DNA of 64,000 nucleotides from Anabaena azotica FACHB-119 (GTDB taxonomy: Bacteria; Cyanobacteriota; Cyanobacteriia; Cyanobacteriales; Nostocaceae). The stretch covers positions 124,001-188,000 of the forward strand of contig NZ_JACJSG010000007.1 in NCBI RefSeq assembly GCF_014697625.1, given 5' to 3'. A program made the position numbers and the translations under genes. Positions 9,301 to 17,252 of this stretch are shown piece by piece; the first letter of the stretch is position 1; each line of letters opens with the position of its first letter. The notes below the pieces were generated by a model, which saw nothing but the letters and a program-made list of their open reading frames with translations, made no database searches and had not been told where the DNA came from.

Positions 9301-9632
9301 GCCTACGGAGGGAAACCCTCCTGCAGCGCTGTCTCACCAGTCCCCAGTCCCCAGTCCCCCAAAAAGACAGAGTGAGTTTTTTAAACCTACCAGCCGAAAA
9401 CCTAGTCTTAATGGCTTTCAAGCCATCCGAAGACGACCAACAACAGTTAATTCTCCGATGTTATGAATCTCACGGTGTCACAGCAGAATTATCATTACAC
9501 AGTGACCTACAGTTAACTTTAGATGAGCCAGTAGATTTATTAGAACGTCCTACTACCGAATTCTCATCTGAGCAACAAAACTCCACAATTCAACCTTGGA
9601 AAATCGCTACATATAAAGTTTTGTGGGAGTAG
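6330..9632 (+). CDS. alpha-mannosidase, glycoside hydrolase family 38
   Basis: 1,100 residues, ATG start. GH38 marks: Zn-binding GHAHLDLAWLWP near residue 252, the nucleophile-type VWVPDTFGF near residue 364, GVGDHGGGPTRDM near residue 452, and HQFHDILPGSS near residue 594. C-terminal beta domains follow. The enzyme hydrolyses alpha-mannosyl linkages, probably in glycan turnover. It is about 50-100 residues longer than usual because repeat-like DNA sits in frame at about 7000-7060, 7812-7911, 8470-8510 and 9285-9360, giving Ser/Pro-rich or Arg-rich loops. No frame is lost. Single gene; repeat array follows the stop. Confidence 0.9.
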   Translation: MTPTISQSQNNLISDAIAQLRSCCQVNVQSTWLYQSDREITDVTASNLSTWQSVDLNSKGNIAWTGGQKVLWLAQKFVVPQALHDYPIGGLSLRLSLLWWADSAKIYVNGELVGEGDLFDCSPRVLLSPQVTPGEEFVVALRLVSPGHCDGALVRSLLIYESTDYNHPDPGFIADELAILQLYLEKFAPAELNILTQAIQQITPINPESLITLRQNLINHRHASCDKSAEPPNALARLSAFIGGQKLKIYLLGHAHLDLAWLWPVNETWNAAQNTFASALKLQQDFPDFIFCHSTPALYAWIEEHRPDLFTAIQQSVAAGKWEIVGGFWVEPDLNLLSGESLVRQLLYGQRYVQEKFGKLTTVVWVPDTFGFCATLPQFLANAGIEYFVTQKLRWNDTSKFDYGTFWWRSPDGSQVLSLMSAPIGEGIDPIKMATYALEWQAQTNLNQSLWLPGVGDHGGGPTRDMLETAQRWQNSPFFPDLEFITAEKYLQQINSKFKIQNSKLTNFPSSSPTPSSPSSPPSPQFPTWNDELYLEFHRGCYTTHADQKRWNRYSENLLYQAELFATLATIICGATYPQAEIETAWKQVLFHQFHDILPGSSITQVYTDALSEWQQVEQTGTKILEASLEAIASHFTLPEPPQADSLPIFVFNSLNWQRSEVVSVTLPPSPANQQWQVYDTNGEPVISQLTEPSTLIFFAQEIPSVGYRLFWLSPSSSTSPTSPPSLDYILDNEHLRVTVDPDTGDLSSIYDKSYQREILSGAGNQLQGFKDSGQYWDAWNIDPNYNNHPLPATHLKSIRWLEKGPVQSRLRVLRQLGDSEFSQDYILQVGSPLLKITSTVNWQENHILVKAAFPLNITANFATYEIPCGAIRRPTQPQTPEEKAKWEVPALRWADLTQETDKGIYGVSLLNDCKYGYDSQPQQLRLTLLRSPTWPDPEADRGVHEFTYAVYPHANTWESAHTVKKGYELNIPLQAKLNFTSPVSLRVRSRLRRETLLQRCLTSPQSPVPQKDRVSFLNLPAENLVLMAFKPSEDDQQQLILRCYESHGVTAELSLHSDLQLTLDEPVDLLERPTTEFSSEQQNSTIQPWKIATYKVLWE
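7812..7911. repeat. Intergenic-type tandem repeat inside the mannosidase frame
   Basis: Four copies of 'aattcaaa' then a run of 'tcccc/catc' units, the same kind of sequence that fills intergenic gaps here (for example 10473-10500 and 11970-12050). It is read in frame as a Ser/Pro-rich loop between catalytic-domain segments. Confidence 0.7.
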
Positions 9633-9639
9633 GAAGTTA

Positions 9640-9698
9640 GTAAACAGTTATCAGTGAACAGTGAACATAACCTGATAACTGATAACTGATAACTGATG
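9640..9698. repeat. Short tandem repeat (cagttatcagtgaacagtgaac / ataactg units)
   Basis: Heptamer-type units (agttatc, agtgaac, tgataac) between the mannosidase stop and psbN. They run directly into the psbN stop at 9700. Confidence 0.7.
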
Positions 9699-9699
9699 T

Positions 9700-9831
9700 C
9701 TAGTCCTCATGATCCTCAAAAGGATCAGCCAACTCCCTGCTAGGAGGGCCGAAGGCGGTGTAAATTCCATAGCCAGTAATGCCAATGACAATGGCTCCTA
9801 CAGAAATGATAAGAACTGTTGCGGGTTCCAT
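9700..9831 (-). CDS. psbN: Photosystem II assembly protein PsbN
   Basis: 43 residues read from the ATG at 9831: starts MEPATVLIISVGAIVI and ends LADPFEDHED. One N-terminal membrane helix and the GPPSRELADPFEDHED tail are the signature of PsbN, a thylakoid membrane protein needed for photosystem II assembly and repair. It lies head-to-head with psbH, the arrangement known from cyanobacteria and plastids. Confidence 0.95.
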   Translation of the reverse strand: MEPATVLIISVGAIVIGITGYGIYTAFGPPSRELADPFEDHED

Positions 9832-9916
9832 AAGTAAGTTATTGATGATGAATGTTATTCTTATAGAATATTACAGAAGATTAAAAAAAGCTTTGGCAAC
9901 TAATCTTAGGTGAACT

Positions 9917-10105
9917 ATGGCACAACGCACTAGGTTGGGAGATATCCTGCGACCTTTAAATTCCGAATATGGTAAAGTCGCTCCAGGTTGGGGAACTACC
10001 CCTTTAATGGCCGTCTTTATGGGACTGTTTTTCGTGTTTCTGCTAATTATTCTGCAACTTTACAACAAATCAATCCTGATTCAAGATGTAAGAGTTGGCT
10101 GGTAA
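9917..10105 (+). CDS. psbH: Photosystem II 10 kDa protein PsbH
   Basis: 62 residues: [20 protein letters not shown], then [20 protein letters not shown] beginning the single membrane helix, ending VRVGW. This is PsbH, a small core subunit of photosystem II in the thylakoid membrane that supports the QA/QB acceptor side and stability. Length agrees with cyanobacterial PsbH, which lacks the plant phosphorylation extension. It is divergent from psbN with an 85-bp gap that must hold both promoters. Confidence 0.96.
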   Translation: MAQRTRLGDILRPLNSEYGKVAPGWGTTPLMAVFMGLFFVFLLIILQLYNKSILIQDVRVGW

Positions 10106-10140
10106 TATCAATTCTCTGTGAAGATGCACAGAATAAATAA

Positions 10141-10202
10141 TGTAGAGACGTTGCATGCAACGTCTCTACAGTGATCGTACCCGGTCTGTCCGGGTTTTTT
10201 TG
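10141..10202 (+). terminator. Hairpin repeat followed by Rho-independent terminator of psbH
   Basis: 10141-10170 is the dispersed palindrome tgtagagacgttgcatgcaa.../reverse. Directly after it, acccgg-tctgt-ccgggt followed by seven T (10179-10201) is a textbook intrinsic terminator. Confidence 0.85.
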
Positions 10203-10519
10203 TAGTCATTGGTTATTGGTCATTGGTCATTGGTCATTGTCCGCCCTATCATGGTTTTGGTGGGCAGTGCAGCGCCCTAAGTAGGCTTTCAAAAATTACA
10301 GCACATTTCATCTGAGTGAGGTACACAAGGGCGGGCAAGATGCCCACCCCACAAGAATTTTATAATTTATATCTGTACCTCATTTAGCTGCAACTTGCTG
10401 TAAGTGTGAATCCTATATTTGTGGTTGGCATACTGAAAACGCTAATCTTGAGTAGGATAGAAAATTAAATCTCATCTCCAGTCCCCAGTCCCCAGTCCCC
10501 ATAAACTAAGGAGAACCGT
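10203..10519. other. Intergenic repeats upstream of tatA
   Basis: 10203-10240 holds 'ttggtca' tandem units. 10240-10350 is palindromic DNA (ccgccctatc ... gggcgggcaagatgcccacccc). 10473-10500 is 'agtcccc' repeated. No gene seen. A good ribosome site (aaggaga, 10508-10514) precedes tatA. Confidence 0.55.
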
Positions 10520-10792
10520 GTGAATATATTTGGTATCGGTCTGCCAGAAATGGCTGTAATTATGGTAGTGGCGCTACTAATCTTTGGCCCGAAGAAATTG
10601 CCAGAAATTGGTCGGAGTGTGGGAAAAGCAATTCGCGGTTTTCAAGAAGCTTCTAATGAGTTCCAAAGTGAATTTAAGCGCGAAGCTGAACAGTTGGAAC
10701 AGGCTGTCAAGACTACTGCTGAACTTGAACCCAAGCAAATCGAAGCTGTGAAAACAGAACAAGATAGTGCTGGTTCTTCCCCTGCTACCTGA
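10520..10792 (+). CDS. tatA: Sec-independent translocase subunit TatA/TatE
   Basis: 90 residues, GTG start six bases after an aaggaga ribosome site. The sequence has the TatA/B/Hcf106 layout: short N-terminal membrane helix (GLPEMAVIMVVALLIFGPKK), the FGPKKLPEIGRSVGKAIRGF hinge and amphipathic helix, then a charged, probably disordered tail. TatA forms the pore-like oligomer that moves folded twin-arginine proteins across the thylakoid or plasma membrane. TatA and TatB cannot be separated with certainty from sequence alone, but the short length and FGP-K-LPE favour TatA. It lies 33 bp upstream of pth, so the two are probably cotranscribed. Confidence 0.9.
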   Translation: MNIFGIGLPEMAVIMVVALLIFGPKKLPEIGRSVGKAIRGFQEASNEFQSEFKREAEQLEQAVKTTAELEPKQIEAVKTEQDSAGSSPAT

Positions 10793-10825
10793 AAAAGTGC
10801 AGTGAGTGGTTGATTGTAAAGATAG

Positions 10826-11464
10826 ATGACAGAAGCTGTAAAACAACCTGTGGTAATTCCCCAGCTAATTGTCGGGTTGGGGAACCCAGAACCGAAATAT
10901 GACCAAACACGCCACAATATTGGCTTTGCTGCTGTGGATGCTCTTGCTCGTGCTTGGCAAATTCCTGTGGCGGAAAATCGCAAATTTCAGGGTGAATACG
11001 GTGAAGGTATTGCCTCTGGAGGTGTAAAAATTCGCCTGTTAAAACCTTTGACTTATATGAATCGCTCAGGACAGGCGATACAAGCAGTGACAAGCTGGTA
11101 TAAATTGCCTAGCGAGTCTGTATTAATAATTTATGATGATTTGGATTTGCCTTTAGGTAAGACTCGCCTGCGCTTGTCTGGTTCGGCGGGAGGACACAAC
11201 GGCATGAAAAGTGCGATCGCTCATCTTAGCACGCAAAACTTTCCCCGCTTACGTATCGGTATAGGTAAACCTAAAAATGCTGCAAATAGCGATAACTCAG
11301 ATACTGTCGCTCATGTATTAGGTAAGTTTTCCGCTACAGAAACTCAACTTATGTCCCTTGTCTTACAGTTCGTTGTTGAATGTGTAGAACTGACTCTTAA
11401 ACAGGGAGTAGAAAAGGCAATGAATCGTTGTAATAGTTATAATGCTGAGATGCCTAAATCTTAG
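10826..11464 (+). CDS. pth: Peptidyl-tRNA hydrolase
   Basis: 212 residues. Family marks: LIVGLGNPEPKYDQTRHNIGF near residue 14 with the catalytic His of TRHN, LLKPLTYMNRSG, YDDLDLPLGKTRLR with the catalytic Asp, and GSAGGHNGMKSAI. Pth frees peptides from tRNA dropped by stalled ribosomes. The N-terminal extension of about 13 residues is usual in cyanobacteria. Probably in an operon with tatA. The C-terminus (NSYNAEMPKS) is slightly longer than in E. coli. Confidence 0.96.
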   Translation: MTEAVKQPVVIPQLIVGLGNPEPKYDQTRHNIGFAAVDALARAWQIPVAENRKFQGEYGEGIASGGVKIRLLKPLTYMNRSGQAIQAVTSWYKLPSESVLIIYDDLDLPLGKTRLRLSGSAGGHNGMKSAIAHLSTQNFPRLRIGIGKPKNAANSDNSDTVAHVLGKFSATETQLMSLVLQFVVECVELTLKQGVEKAMNRCNSYNAEMPKS

Positions 11465-11680
11465 GTGAGAGGTGACAGGTGACAGTGGTCATTAGTCCAT
11501 AGTCAATAGTCCATAGCCAATACTTGAATTTTGAATTTATTAGTCCTGTATCGATATACCTACACCCCTAACAGGGGTGCGGCACATCTTGCTTTATTAT
11601 TGTCACAATAGGGGCAACTTATAGTTGCTTGTTTTTAGGTCATGTCCTCAAGCAACGCCGCCTATACAAACCACGTAGGT
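11465..11680. other. Intergenic repeats between pth and rpsU (convergent)
   Basis: 11487-11525 is made of 'agtccat/agtcaat' heptamers. The rest (11540-11680) is unremarkable; no gene is seen and no clear terminator was identified. Confidence 0.5.
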
Positions 11681-11860
11681 TTATTTAAAACGGCGCTTGC
11701 GTCTTGCAGCCACTGCCTTGCGTTTGCGTTTTTCTAACGGTGTTTCAAAATGGCGATGATACTTAACATCAGCTAAGATGCCTGCTTTAGAAACTTGGCG
11801 CTTGAATCGACGTAGCGCTGAATCTATACCTTCATTTTCTCCTAAAACCACTTGGGTCAT
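11681..11860 (-). CDS. rpsU: 30S ribosomal protein S21
   Basis: 59 residues, from the ATG at 11860 with gaggaaa seven bases upstream. Starts [20 protein letters not shown] and ends in the basic tail [16 protein letters not shown]. This is bacterial S21, which sits near the mRNA 3' end of 16S rRNA and aids initiation. The [20 protein letters not shown] opening matches cyanobacterial S21. It is too short for a 60-residue ORF cutoff. Single gene on the minus strand. Confidence 0.95.
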   Translation of the reverse strand: MTQVVLGENEGIDSALRRFKRQVSKAGILADVKYHRHFETPLEKRKRKAVAARRKRRFK

Positions 11861-11925
11861 TCGTTTTCCTCATAATCAATAGTTTCCATTGTAATAGTAG
11901 CCTCAAACATAGCCAAACTTATTGT

Positions 11926-12052
11926 TCAGTTGACAGTTGACAGTTATCAGTTATCAGTTATCAGTTATCAGTTGTTCTCCTCTGCTCCTCTGCTCCTCTG
12001 CTCCTCTGCTCCCCTGCTCCCCTGCTCCCCTGCTCCCCCACTCCCTCATCTC
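11926..12052. repeat. Tandem repeat array (cagttatcagttatc then ctcctctgctcctctg)
   Basis: Two arrays in series: agttgac/agttatc heptamers at 11931-11973, then tgctcctc/tgctcccc octamer-like units at 11978-12040. It abuts the end of cobA; the cobA stop (tca at 12046-12048 on the plus strand) falls at the array edge. Confidence 0.85.
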
Positions 12053-12813
12053 CCCTTGAGTAAACTGTGCATCTTGACTACTGAACCTATAACAGCGATC
12101 GCCGGGGCTTCAAATCCTGTTTTTTCTACTTGTTCAACGATTGTGCCTAATTCGCCAATTAATTCTTCTTGTTCGGGACGTGTTCCCCAACGTACTAAAG
12201 CAATTGCTGTCTGTAAGCTCATTCCGGCTTGATTTAGCTGTTCCACAATATAAGCTAGGTTGTGGATGCCCATGTATATGACGATGGTTTCTGAACCTTG
12301 GGCGATCGCTTGCCAATCTACTTTCGGTTTATACTTGCCTGCTGCCTCATGCCCAGTTACGAAAGTTACTGAAGAACTATATAAACGATGGGTTAAAGGA
12401 ATCCCGGCGTAAGCTGGAGCGGCTATTCCCGATGTAATACCCGGCACAACCTCCACGGGAACACCAGCCGCTATTAAGTCAGCCATTTCTTCGCCACCAC
12501 GACCAAAAATAAAAGGGTCGCCGCCTTTGAGCCGCACGACAATAGCATAATATTGGGCTTTCTCGATTAATAATTGGGTGGTTTCGTCCTGCAATAGTGA
12601 ATGTCGCCCCATCCGCTTACCTGCGTTAATTTGTTCGGCTTGGGGATTGATCATTGCCAAAATTGCTGGACTGACTAAAGCATCATAGATGACTACATCG
12701 GCACATTCTAATATGCCTTTACCCTTGAGCGTCATTAGCCCAGGATCACCAGGCCCCGCACCTACTAGATAAACTTTACCTAAATCTTTCCCCTCGTTTT
12801 CTGTGCGGTTCAT
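12046..12813 (-). CDS. cobA: Uroporphyrinogen-III C-methyltransferase (SUMT)
   Basis: 255 residues. Marks: [18 protein letters not shown] near residue 15, [18 protein letters not shown] near residue 92, and [26 protein letters not shown] uses S-adenosylmethionine to methylate uroporphyrinogen III to precorrin-2, the branch point to siroheme and cobalamin. This is the short stand-alone type, without the CysG dehydrogenase/chelatase part. Its start overlaps the end of the upstream sirohydrochlorin chelatase gene by 4 bp, so the two are translationally coupled in one siroheme unit. Confidence 0.94.
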   Translation of the reverse strand: MNRTENEGKDLGKVYLVGAGPGDPGLMTLKGKGILECADVVIYDALVSPAILAMINPQAEQINAGKRMGRHSLLQDETTQLLIEKAQYYAIVVRLKGGDPFIFGRGGEEMADLIAAGVPVEVVPGITSGIAAPAYAGIPLTHRLYSSSVTFVTGHEAAGKYKPKVDWQAIAQGSETIVIYMGIHNLAYIVEQLNQAGMSLQTAIALVRWGTRPEQEELIGELGTIVEQVEKTGFEAPAIAVIGSVVKMHSLLKGR

Positions 12814-13523
12814 GTATAAATCAAATCCCCAATTAATTCAGCTAATTCTCCACTAACTCCTAGAGGTGCGGCTAAGTATAAACTCACCCCTGGAAATTGT
12901 AATTTTAGCTCGTTAATTGCTTGAGCGATCGCATCAGTTATGCCACCAGAGAATAAAAAATATGGCAAAATCGCAATTTCCCGATAACCAGCAGCAACTA
13001 ATTCTTCCACCCTAGATTCTAAACTAGGAGCGACAGACCAATAAGCAGCAACAGCCCCTATATTTGCTGCCATTGTTTCCACTGGTTGTTGAGAACCTGG
13101 GCGACGGCTACCGTGAGATAACAATATCCAAGCTTCTGCTTTTATACTAGCGATTTGTTTCTGGAGAAATGTCTGTAAACCTTGATGAATACCCAAATAT
13201 GGTTGTAATTCAATCAAGATATCTTGACTGAGCGCCTGTTGTGCCTGTGCTACCTCATGGGGAATATCCGTCATCACATGAACACCAGGAAGGAGAAACA
13301 AGGGTACAATTTTCAGATGACGACACCCAACAGCGATCGCAGTTTGAGCAAAACTTTTAATCTGCTGATGTAACGGTTCAGCAGCTAATTCCAAATATCC
13401 TGTCCCCACCAGCTTTTGAGTCAGATGTAGTTTTTCCGCCACCAGCAGTGCTAATTGCTGCATAGCAATTGCTGGACGCGGATCTCGGCTACCGTGGGAT
13501 ACCAGTAAATAAGCAGATGACAT
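12810..13523 (-). CDS. sirB: Sirohydrochlorin ferrochelatase/cobaltochelatase, CbiX-SirB type
   Basis: 237 residues with an internal duplication typical of the long CbiX form: VSHGSRDPRP near residue 8 and LLSHGSRRPGSQ near residue 135 are the two catalytic SHGSR motifs; LVGTGYLELAAEPL and LPYFLFSGGI are also family features. The enzyme puts Fe2+ (or Co2+) into sirohydrochlorin, giving siroheme for sulfite and nitrite reductases. It overlaps cobA by 4 bp (ATGA-type). Whether the metal in vivo is iron or cobalt cannot be read from sequence; siroheme is more likely given the pairing with SUMT. Confidence 0.88.
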   Translation of the reverse strand: MSSAYLLVSHGSRDPRPAIAMQQLALLVAEKLHLTQKLVGTGYLELAAEPLHQQIKSFAQTAIAVGCRHLKIVPLFLLPGVHVMTDIPHEVAQAQQALSQDILIELQPYLGIHQGLQTFLQKQIASIKAEAWILLSHGSRRPGSQQPVETMAANIGAVAAYWSVAPSLESRVEELVAAGYREIAILPYFLFSGGITDAIAQAINELKLQFPGVSLYLAAPLGVSGELAELIGDLIYT

Positions 13524-13579
13524 GAGCGATCGTAAATTCCGTAACTGTTTTTACTATGCTACAGAAAGTCAATAGTCCC

Positions 13580-13963
13580 TTACTGTTCTTGTGCCGTATA
13601 AGTATAAAAGTTATTAAATGCTCCCACAGTTTCAAATTTGTAAGAAGGGATCAAATCGCTGATTTTTAATTCTGTACGGTAAATGCTGAAGAGAAAAAAA
13701 TCTTGCCTTTCAGTGGTAGCTGAGAGGAGTTGACGTATTTGGGGATTAGCCGAATCTATCAGTTTGTCACAATTGTAGTTAATTAAACTTTGTAAGAACT
13801 TCGTTGTTTTATTACAGACATCGCTTTTTAAGTAACCCGTCAGCCGTTGCACAGCGTAGTCTTCATATTCAGCCTGATTAGGATTGGTTTGAGCCATTGC
13901 TACTCCCAACACAGCCGCTAATCCTAATGCTCCTATCGATGCCATGAAGGTCAAGGATTTCAT
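13580..13963 (-). CDS. Small secreted protein of unknown function (DUF4359-like)
   Basis: 127 residues. Residues 1-24 form a signal peptide (MKSLTFMASIGALGLAAVLG, cleavage near AMA-QT). The mature part has three cysteines (SDVCNKT, NYNCDKL) and FFLFSIYRTEL. The general build (short, secreted, Cys pair, '..YRTELK') resembles the cyanobacterial DUF4359 family, but this is recalled, not searched. Single gene 56 bp upstream of nothing obvious; it precedes tRNA-His divergently. Confidence 0.65.
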   Translation of the reverse strand: MKSLTFMASIGALGLAAVLGVAMAQTNPNQAEYEDYAVQRLTGYLKSDVCNKTTKFLQSLINYNCDKLIDSANPQIRQLLSATTERQDFFLFSIYRTELKISDLIPSYKFETVGAFNNFYTYTAQEQ

Positions 13964-14086
13964 CTTGCTAACTTTGATTCGCTAATTAAATTTGCATTCC
14001 CCAGACTCTGAATCAGTAAAGTCCGTTCCTAAGAAAAAAATTCTGGATCATTTCACTAAACACGTGCTATAATCAAGAATGTCAAT

Positions 14087-14160
14087 GGCGAGCGTAGCCA
14101 AGTGGTTAAGGCAGTGGATTGTGGTTCCACCACTCGGGGGTTCGAGTCCCCTCGTTCGCC
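14087..14160 (+). tRNA. trnH: tRNA-His (anticodon GTG)
   Basis: Cloverleaf reads cleanly: G-1 at 14087 opposite C73 at 14160, acceptor gcgagcg/cgttcgc, anticodon stem gtgga/tccac with loop ttGTGgt, T arm ggggg-ttcgagt-cccct. The extra G at -1 is encoded, as usual for bacterial tRNA-His. CCA is not encoded. Confidence 0.96.
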
Positions 14161-14502
14161 CTTTTTCGTTAAAAGATAGCACAGTATTTAGATGCTGTTG
14201 TTCGGCCTGCGATCGCCTTGCCAATACGATCCTAGCTGGTTAGGCATATATTGAAAGCGCAGGCTGTGGTGAAGCGTAATAAAGATTTGCAAAGCTGCGC
14301 CGAATTTTAGATTTTTTTAACGCAGAGGAACGCGGAGGAACGCGCAGAGGTTGTTTAAAGATATTTCGCTGAGAAAAGAATTAGGAGCATTTTCACAGAG
14401 TACATCGCTCATAAAATTGAGAAAACCTCTGCCTTCCTCTGCGCTCCTCTGCGTTTCAAAAAATTACGAGTTGTGACGTAAGTTCGATGAATCTCTCCCT
14501 CC
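14161..14502. repeat. Intergenic region with a long inverted repeat
   Basis: 14319-14351 (acgcagaggaacgcggagga type) is repeated inverted at 14424-14457 (cctctgccttcctctgcgct type), about 30 bp each with a 70-bp spacer. This 'cgcagagg' repeat is common in cyanobacterial gaps and could act as a terminator for the penicillin-binding protein gene. No gene seen. Confidence 0.6.
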
Positions 14503-16878
14503 CTAGTTAGAAGTAGAACTGGGTCTAAGTCTGTCGCGCCAAGAAGGTGTGGATGTGGAGGAACTAGAAGAAGCTGAGGAGCGAGAACTATTCCTCCTGG
14601 CTGAGGATGAGGCACGTCTTGACCGACGCGGTGAGGACGAGTCTGAGTCTACGGTTGAGCTGTATCGTCTTCTCCGGCGACGCGGTGCTTCTTCACTAAC
14701 AGTATTGGTGGTAGTGGTGGTAGTAGCGGCTTCTTGGCTACGATCGCGTCTCCTTCTTCTTCTTGGTCTATCCTCAGATGATGAGTTATCTTCTGTTTGT
14801 TGTTGGTAATAGCGTCTTCTGCGTCTTGGCGATGAGTCGTTATCATCTGCTGAGTCGTCATTCGATTTGAGTGAACCATTGATGATTTTTCTGCCCTTGA
14901 TGGGTTGTGCCTTAATAGTGCCTTTGCGACCTTCTAGTTTGAGTCTTTCAGGAAACTTCTCGACTGGCATTCCCTCAACGGCTTGTTCCATAAACTCATG
15001 CCAAGCATAAGCGGCGCTACCACTACTGCCGTAAGTGGGGCGATTGTCATCATTTCCTAACCAAACTCCTGTGACTATTTGCGGGATATAACCAATAAAC
15101 CACAAATCGCGGGCTTCGTCGGATGTGCCTGTTTTACCAGCTACGGGTCGATTAGGAAGTTGGGCGGCGGCTCCAGTCCCGCTTTCGACGACGTTGCGTA
15201 ACATCCAGGTCATGATGGCGGCGCTATCAGCATCTAGGGCGCGTTTGGAGTTAAACTTGGCTGACCAAATTACCTCCCCGTTACGGTTGAGGATGCGGCG
15301 GATACCGTGAGGTTCTGTGTGTAAACCTTGGGTGGCAAAGCTGCCGTAAGCGCTGGTTAGTTCTAATAAGTTGACTTCGTTTGAGCCAAGGGATAGAGAA
15401 TAATGAGGTTTGAGTTCGGACTTGATGCCCATATCTTTGGCTAGTTTAATTGTTGGCTCAAATCCCACATCTAACAATACCTTGAGGGCGACTACGTTCA
15501 CCGAACGGGTGAGGGCATCGCGCATGGTCATCATACCCCGGAAGCTTTCGCTGTAATTCTTGGGTTCGTAACCATCGATCACAAAGGGAGCATCTAAGTA
15601 ACTATCGTAGGGGCTTTTGCCTGTGGCGATCGCGGCTGCATAGACAAACCCCTTAAATGTTGACCCTGGCTGGCGTTGTGCTTGGGTAACGCGGTTAAAT
15701 TGGTATTTGCTAAAGTCTTTGCCCCCAACCATTGCTTTAATTTCACCGCTACGGGGGTCTATAGCCACCAAAGCTGCTTGTTTAAAGTTTTGCCAGCTTC
15801 CCTGATTTTCTAGTGTTTTAGTAACGGCTGCTTCTGCTGCTTTTTGCCAAGTTGGGTTGAGGGTGGTTTCTACAGTTAAGCCCCCAGTGGCTAACACTTG
15901 GGGCGAAACATACTTGGGTAATTCTTTTTGAATATAGCTACTAAAATAGGGGGACTCTACTTGTAGTCGCTTGGGCAAACTTGTTTTTAAGGTCAGTGGT
16001 TCTTGGACTGCGGCTTGTCTTTGGGCTGCGGTGATAAAACCCTCTTTTTCCATGCGTAGCAACACCGAATTTCGCCTTTGTATGGCGGCTTGCGGGTTTT
16101 TGTCGGGAGCGAATACGCTAGGCGCAGGCGGTAAGCCGGCAATTGTTGCCGCTTCTGAGAGGGTCAGTTTATCTACTGGTTTACTAAAATAAACCCATGC
16201 CGCATCTGCTACACCGTAAGCCCCACCACCCAAGTAGACCAAATTTAAGTAACGTTCAAGAATTTGGTCTTTGGATAACTCTTGTTCCATTTTTTGAGCC
16301 AGACGGGCTTCTTTCAGTTTGCGCCAAACTGTACGCTCTTGTTTGAGGAAGAGAATTCGCGCTAATTGTTGGGTGATGGTACTACCACCTTCTACCACAT
16401 CTTGCGATCGCAAATTATTAACTACTGCTCTGACAATCCCTTGGGGATCAATTCCATTATGCTCTGGAAATCTACTATCTTCAGAAGCCAGAAAAGCATT
16501 TTTTAAAGTTTCGGGGATTTGCTCCAGTTTCAGTTGTTCTCTGGTAGCTTCTCCCTGCTGCTGTAATATACTACCATCCGCAGCTTTGATCGTCATTGTT
16601 TGCTCCCGAACACTGGCTTGCAGTTGGGATTTATCTGGTAAATTCCTATCTACTTCTCCTAAAACATAGTTAAAGGCAACGATGGAGCCACCTACACTTA
16701 ACCCAGCCCAGAACCATAGACGGCGATAGATTGGTTTTTCGCGGCTGGTGAATCTACTCACGATCCCAGACGTTATACCACTTATCTTGTGCAATATTTT
16801 CTTGGGTCTTACCACCTGTGTTTGTGGTAAGCTCTCCTTTGTCGGTTGATCTTGCTCGTAACGATCAGTAGGCGGCAA
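14503..16878 (-). CDS. Class A penicillin-binding protein (PBP1A type)
   Basis: 791 residues, TTG start with aaggggg eight bases upstream. Membrane anchor at about 48-68 (LWFWAGLSVGGSIVAF). Glycosyltransferase GT51: ASEDSRFPEHNGIDP near 133 with catalytic Glu, GGSTITQQLARILF. Transpeptidase: PGSTFKGF (SxxK) near 405, TRSVNVV (SxN) and VAGKTGTSDE (KTG) near 590. It builds and cross-links peptidoglycan. The last 130 residues are an unusual low-complexity tail rich in Arg tracts and Ser (DSSPRRRRRYY, APRRRRRRYS, SSPRRSRRASSS), with the periplasmic side expected. Single gene; no shape-operon neighbours. Confidence 0.93.
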   Translation of the reverse strand: MPPTDRYEQDQPTKESLPQTQVVRPKKILHKISGITSGIVSRFTSREKPIYRRLWFWAGLSVGGSIVAFNYVLGEVDRNLPDKSQLQASVREQTMTIKAADGSILQQQGEATREQLKLEQIPETLKNAFLASEDSRFPEHNGIDPQGIVRAVVNNLRSQDVVEGGSTITQQLARILFLKQERTVWRKLKEARLAQKMEQELSKDQILERYLNLVYLGGGAYGVADAAWVYFSKPVDKLTLSEAATIAGLPPAPSVFAPDKNPQAAIQRRNSVLLRMEKEGFITAAQRQAAVQEPLTLKTSLPKRLQVESPYFSSYIQKELPKYVSPQVLATGGLTVETTLNPTWQKAAEAAVTKTLENQGSWQNFKQAALVAIDPRSGEIKAMVGGKDFSKYQFNRVTQAQRQPGSTFKGFVYAAAIATGKSPYDSYLDAPFVIDGYEPKNYSESFRGMMTMRDALTRSVNVVALKVLLDVGFEPTIKLAKDMGIKSELKPHYSLSLGSNEVNLLELTSAYGSFATQGLHTEPHGIRRILNRNGEVIWSAKFNSKRALDADSAAIMTWMLRNVVESGTGAAAQLPNRPVAGKTGTSDEARDLWFIGYIPQIVTGVWLGNDDNRPTYGSSGSAAYAWHEFMEQAVEGMPVEKFPERLKLEGRKGTIKAQPIKGRKIINGSLKSNDDSADDNDSSPRRRRRYYQQQTEDNSSSEDRPRRRRRRDRSQEAATTTTTTNTVSEEAPRRRRRRYSSTVDSDSSSPRRSRRASSSARRNSSRSSASSSSSTSTPSWRDRLRPSSTSN

Positions 16879-17252
16879 GCGCAGTTCCCCCTTACCAGAG
16901 TCACTTAAAATTAATAATCTCTTGCTTGAACCAGGAGGTTAATCTCTACAATAGTTCTTCGCAAAATATTTTGCACTAACCCCTAAGAGATAATCTAGGA
17001 TTTTGTGCAGTAGGTTTGTGTTATTATAGTATCCCATAAAATCTTTCTCTAAATTCATCGCTGCATAAAAATGTTTCTCAGGAACTATTAGCAATTTGCC
17101 TCCAGATATATTTAATTAATATTGTTAATCCATAAATCTGATAAGATTAAATTTTTAGCACATTCAGTAGATATTTAATAGGTGTTTTGTAGAACAAATT
17201 GAATATTAGTAACAAAAGTATCCTCAAGCAAGGTGCAGAATTGACAAAAGGG
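16879..17252. other. Intergenic region between divergent pbp and folK
   Basis: AT-rich with several TATAAT/TATTAT-like hexamers (for example ttattatag near 17020) that could serve as promoters for either side. No repeat family or small gene recognised. Confidence 0.4.

Noticed and set aside
12046..13523. Possible cobalamin riboswitch ahead of the siroheme genes
   Set aside because: No B12-box-like sequence seen upstream of 13523.
14549..14879. Arg/Leu-rich frames opposite the PBP tail
   Set aside because: Antisense or alternative frames of the low-complexity Arg/Ser tail.
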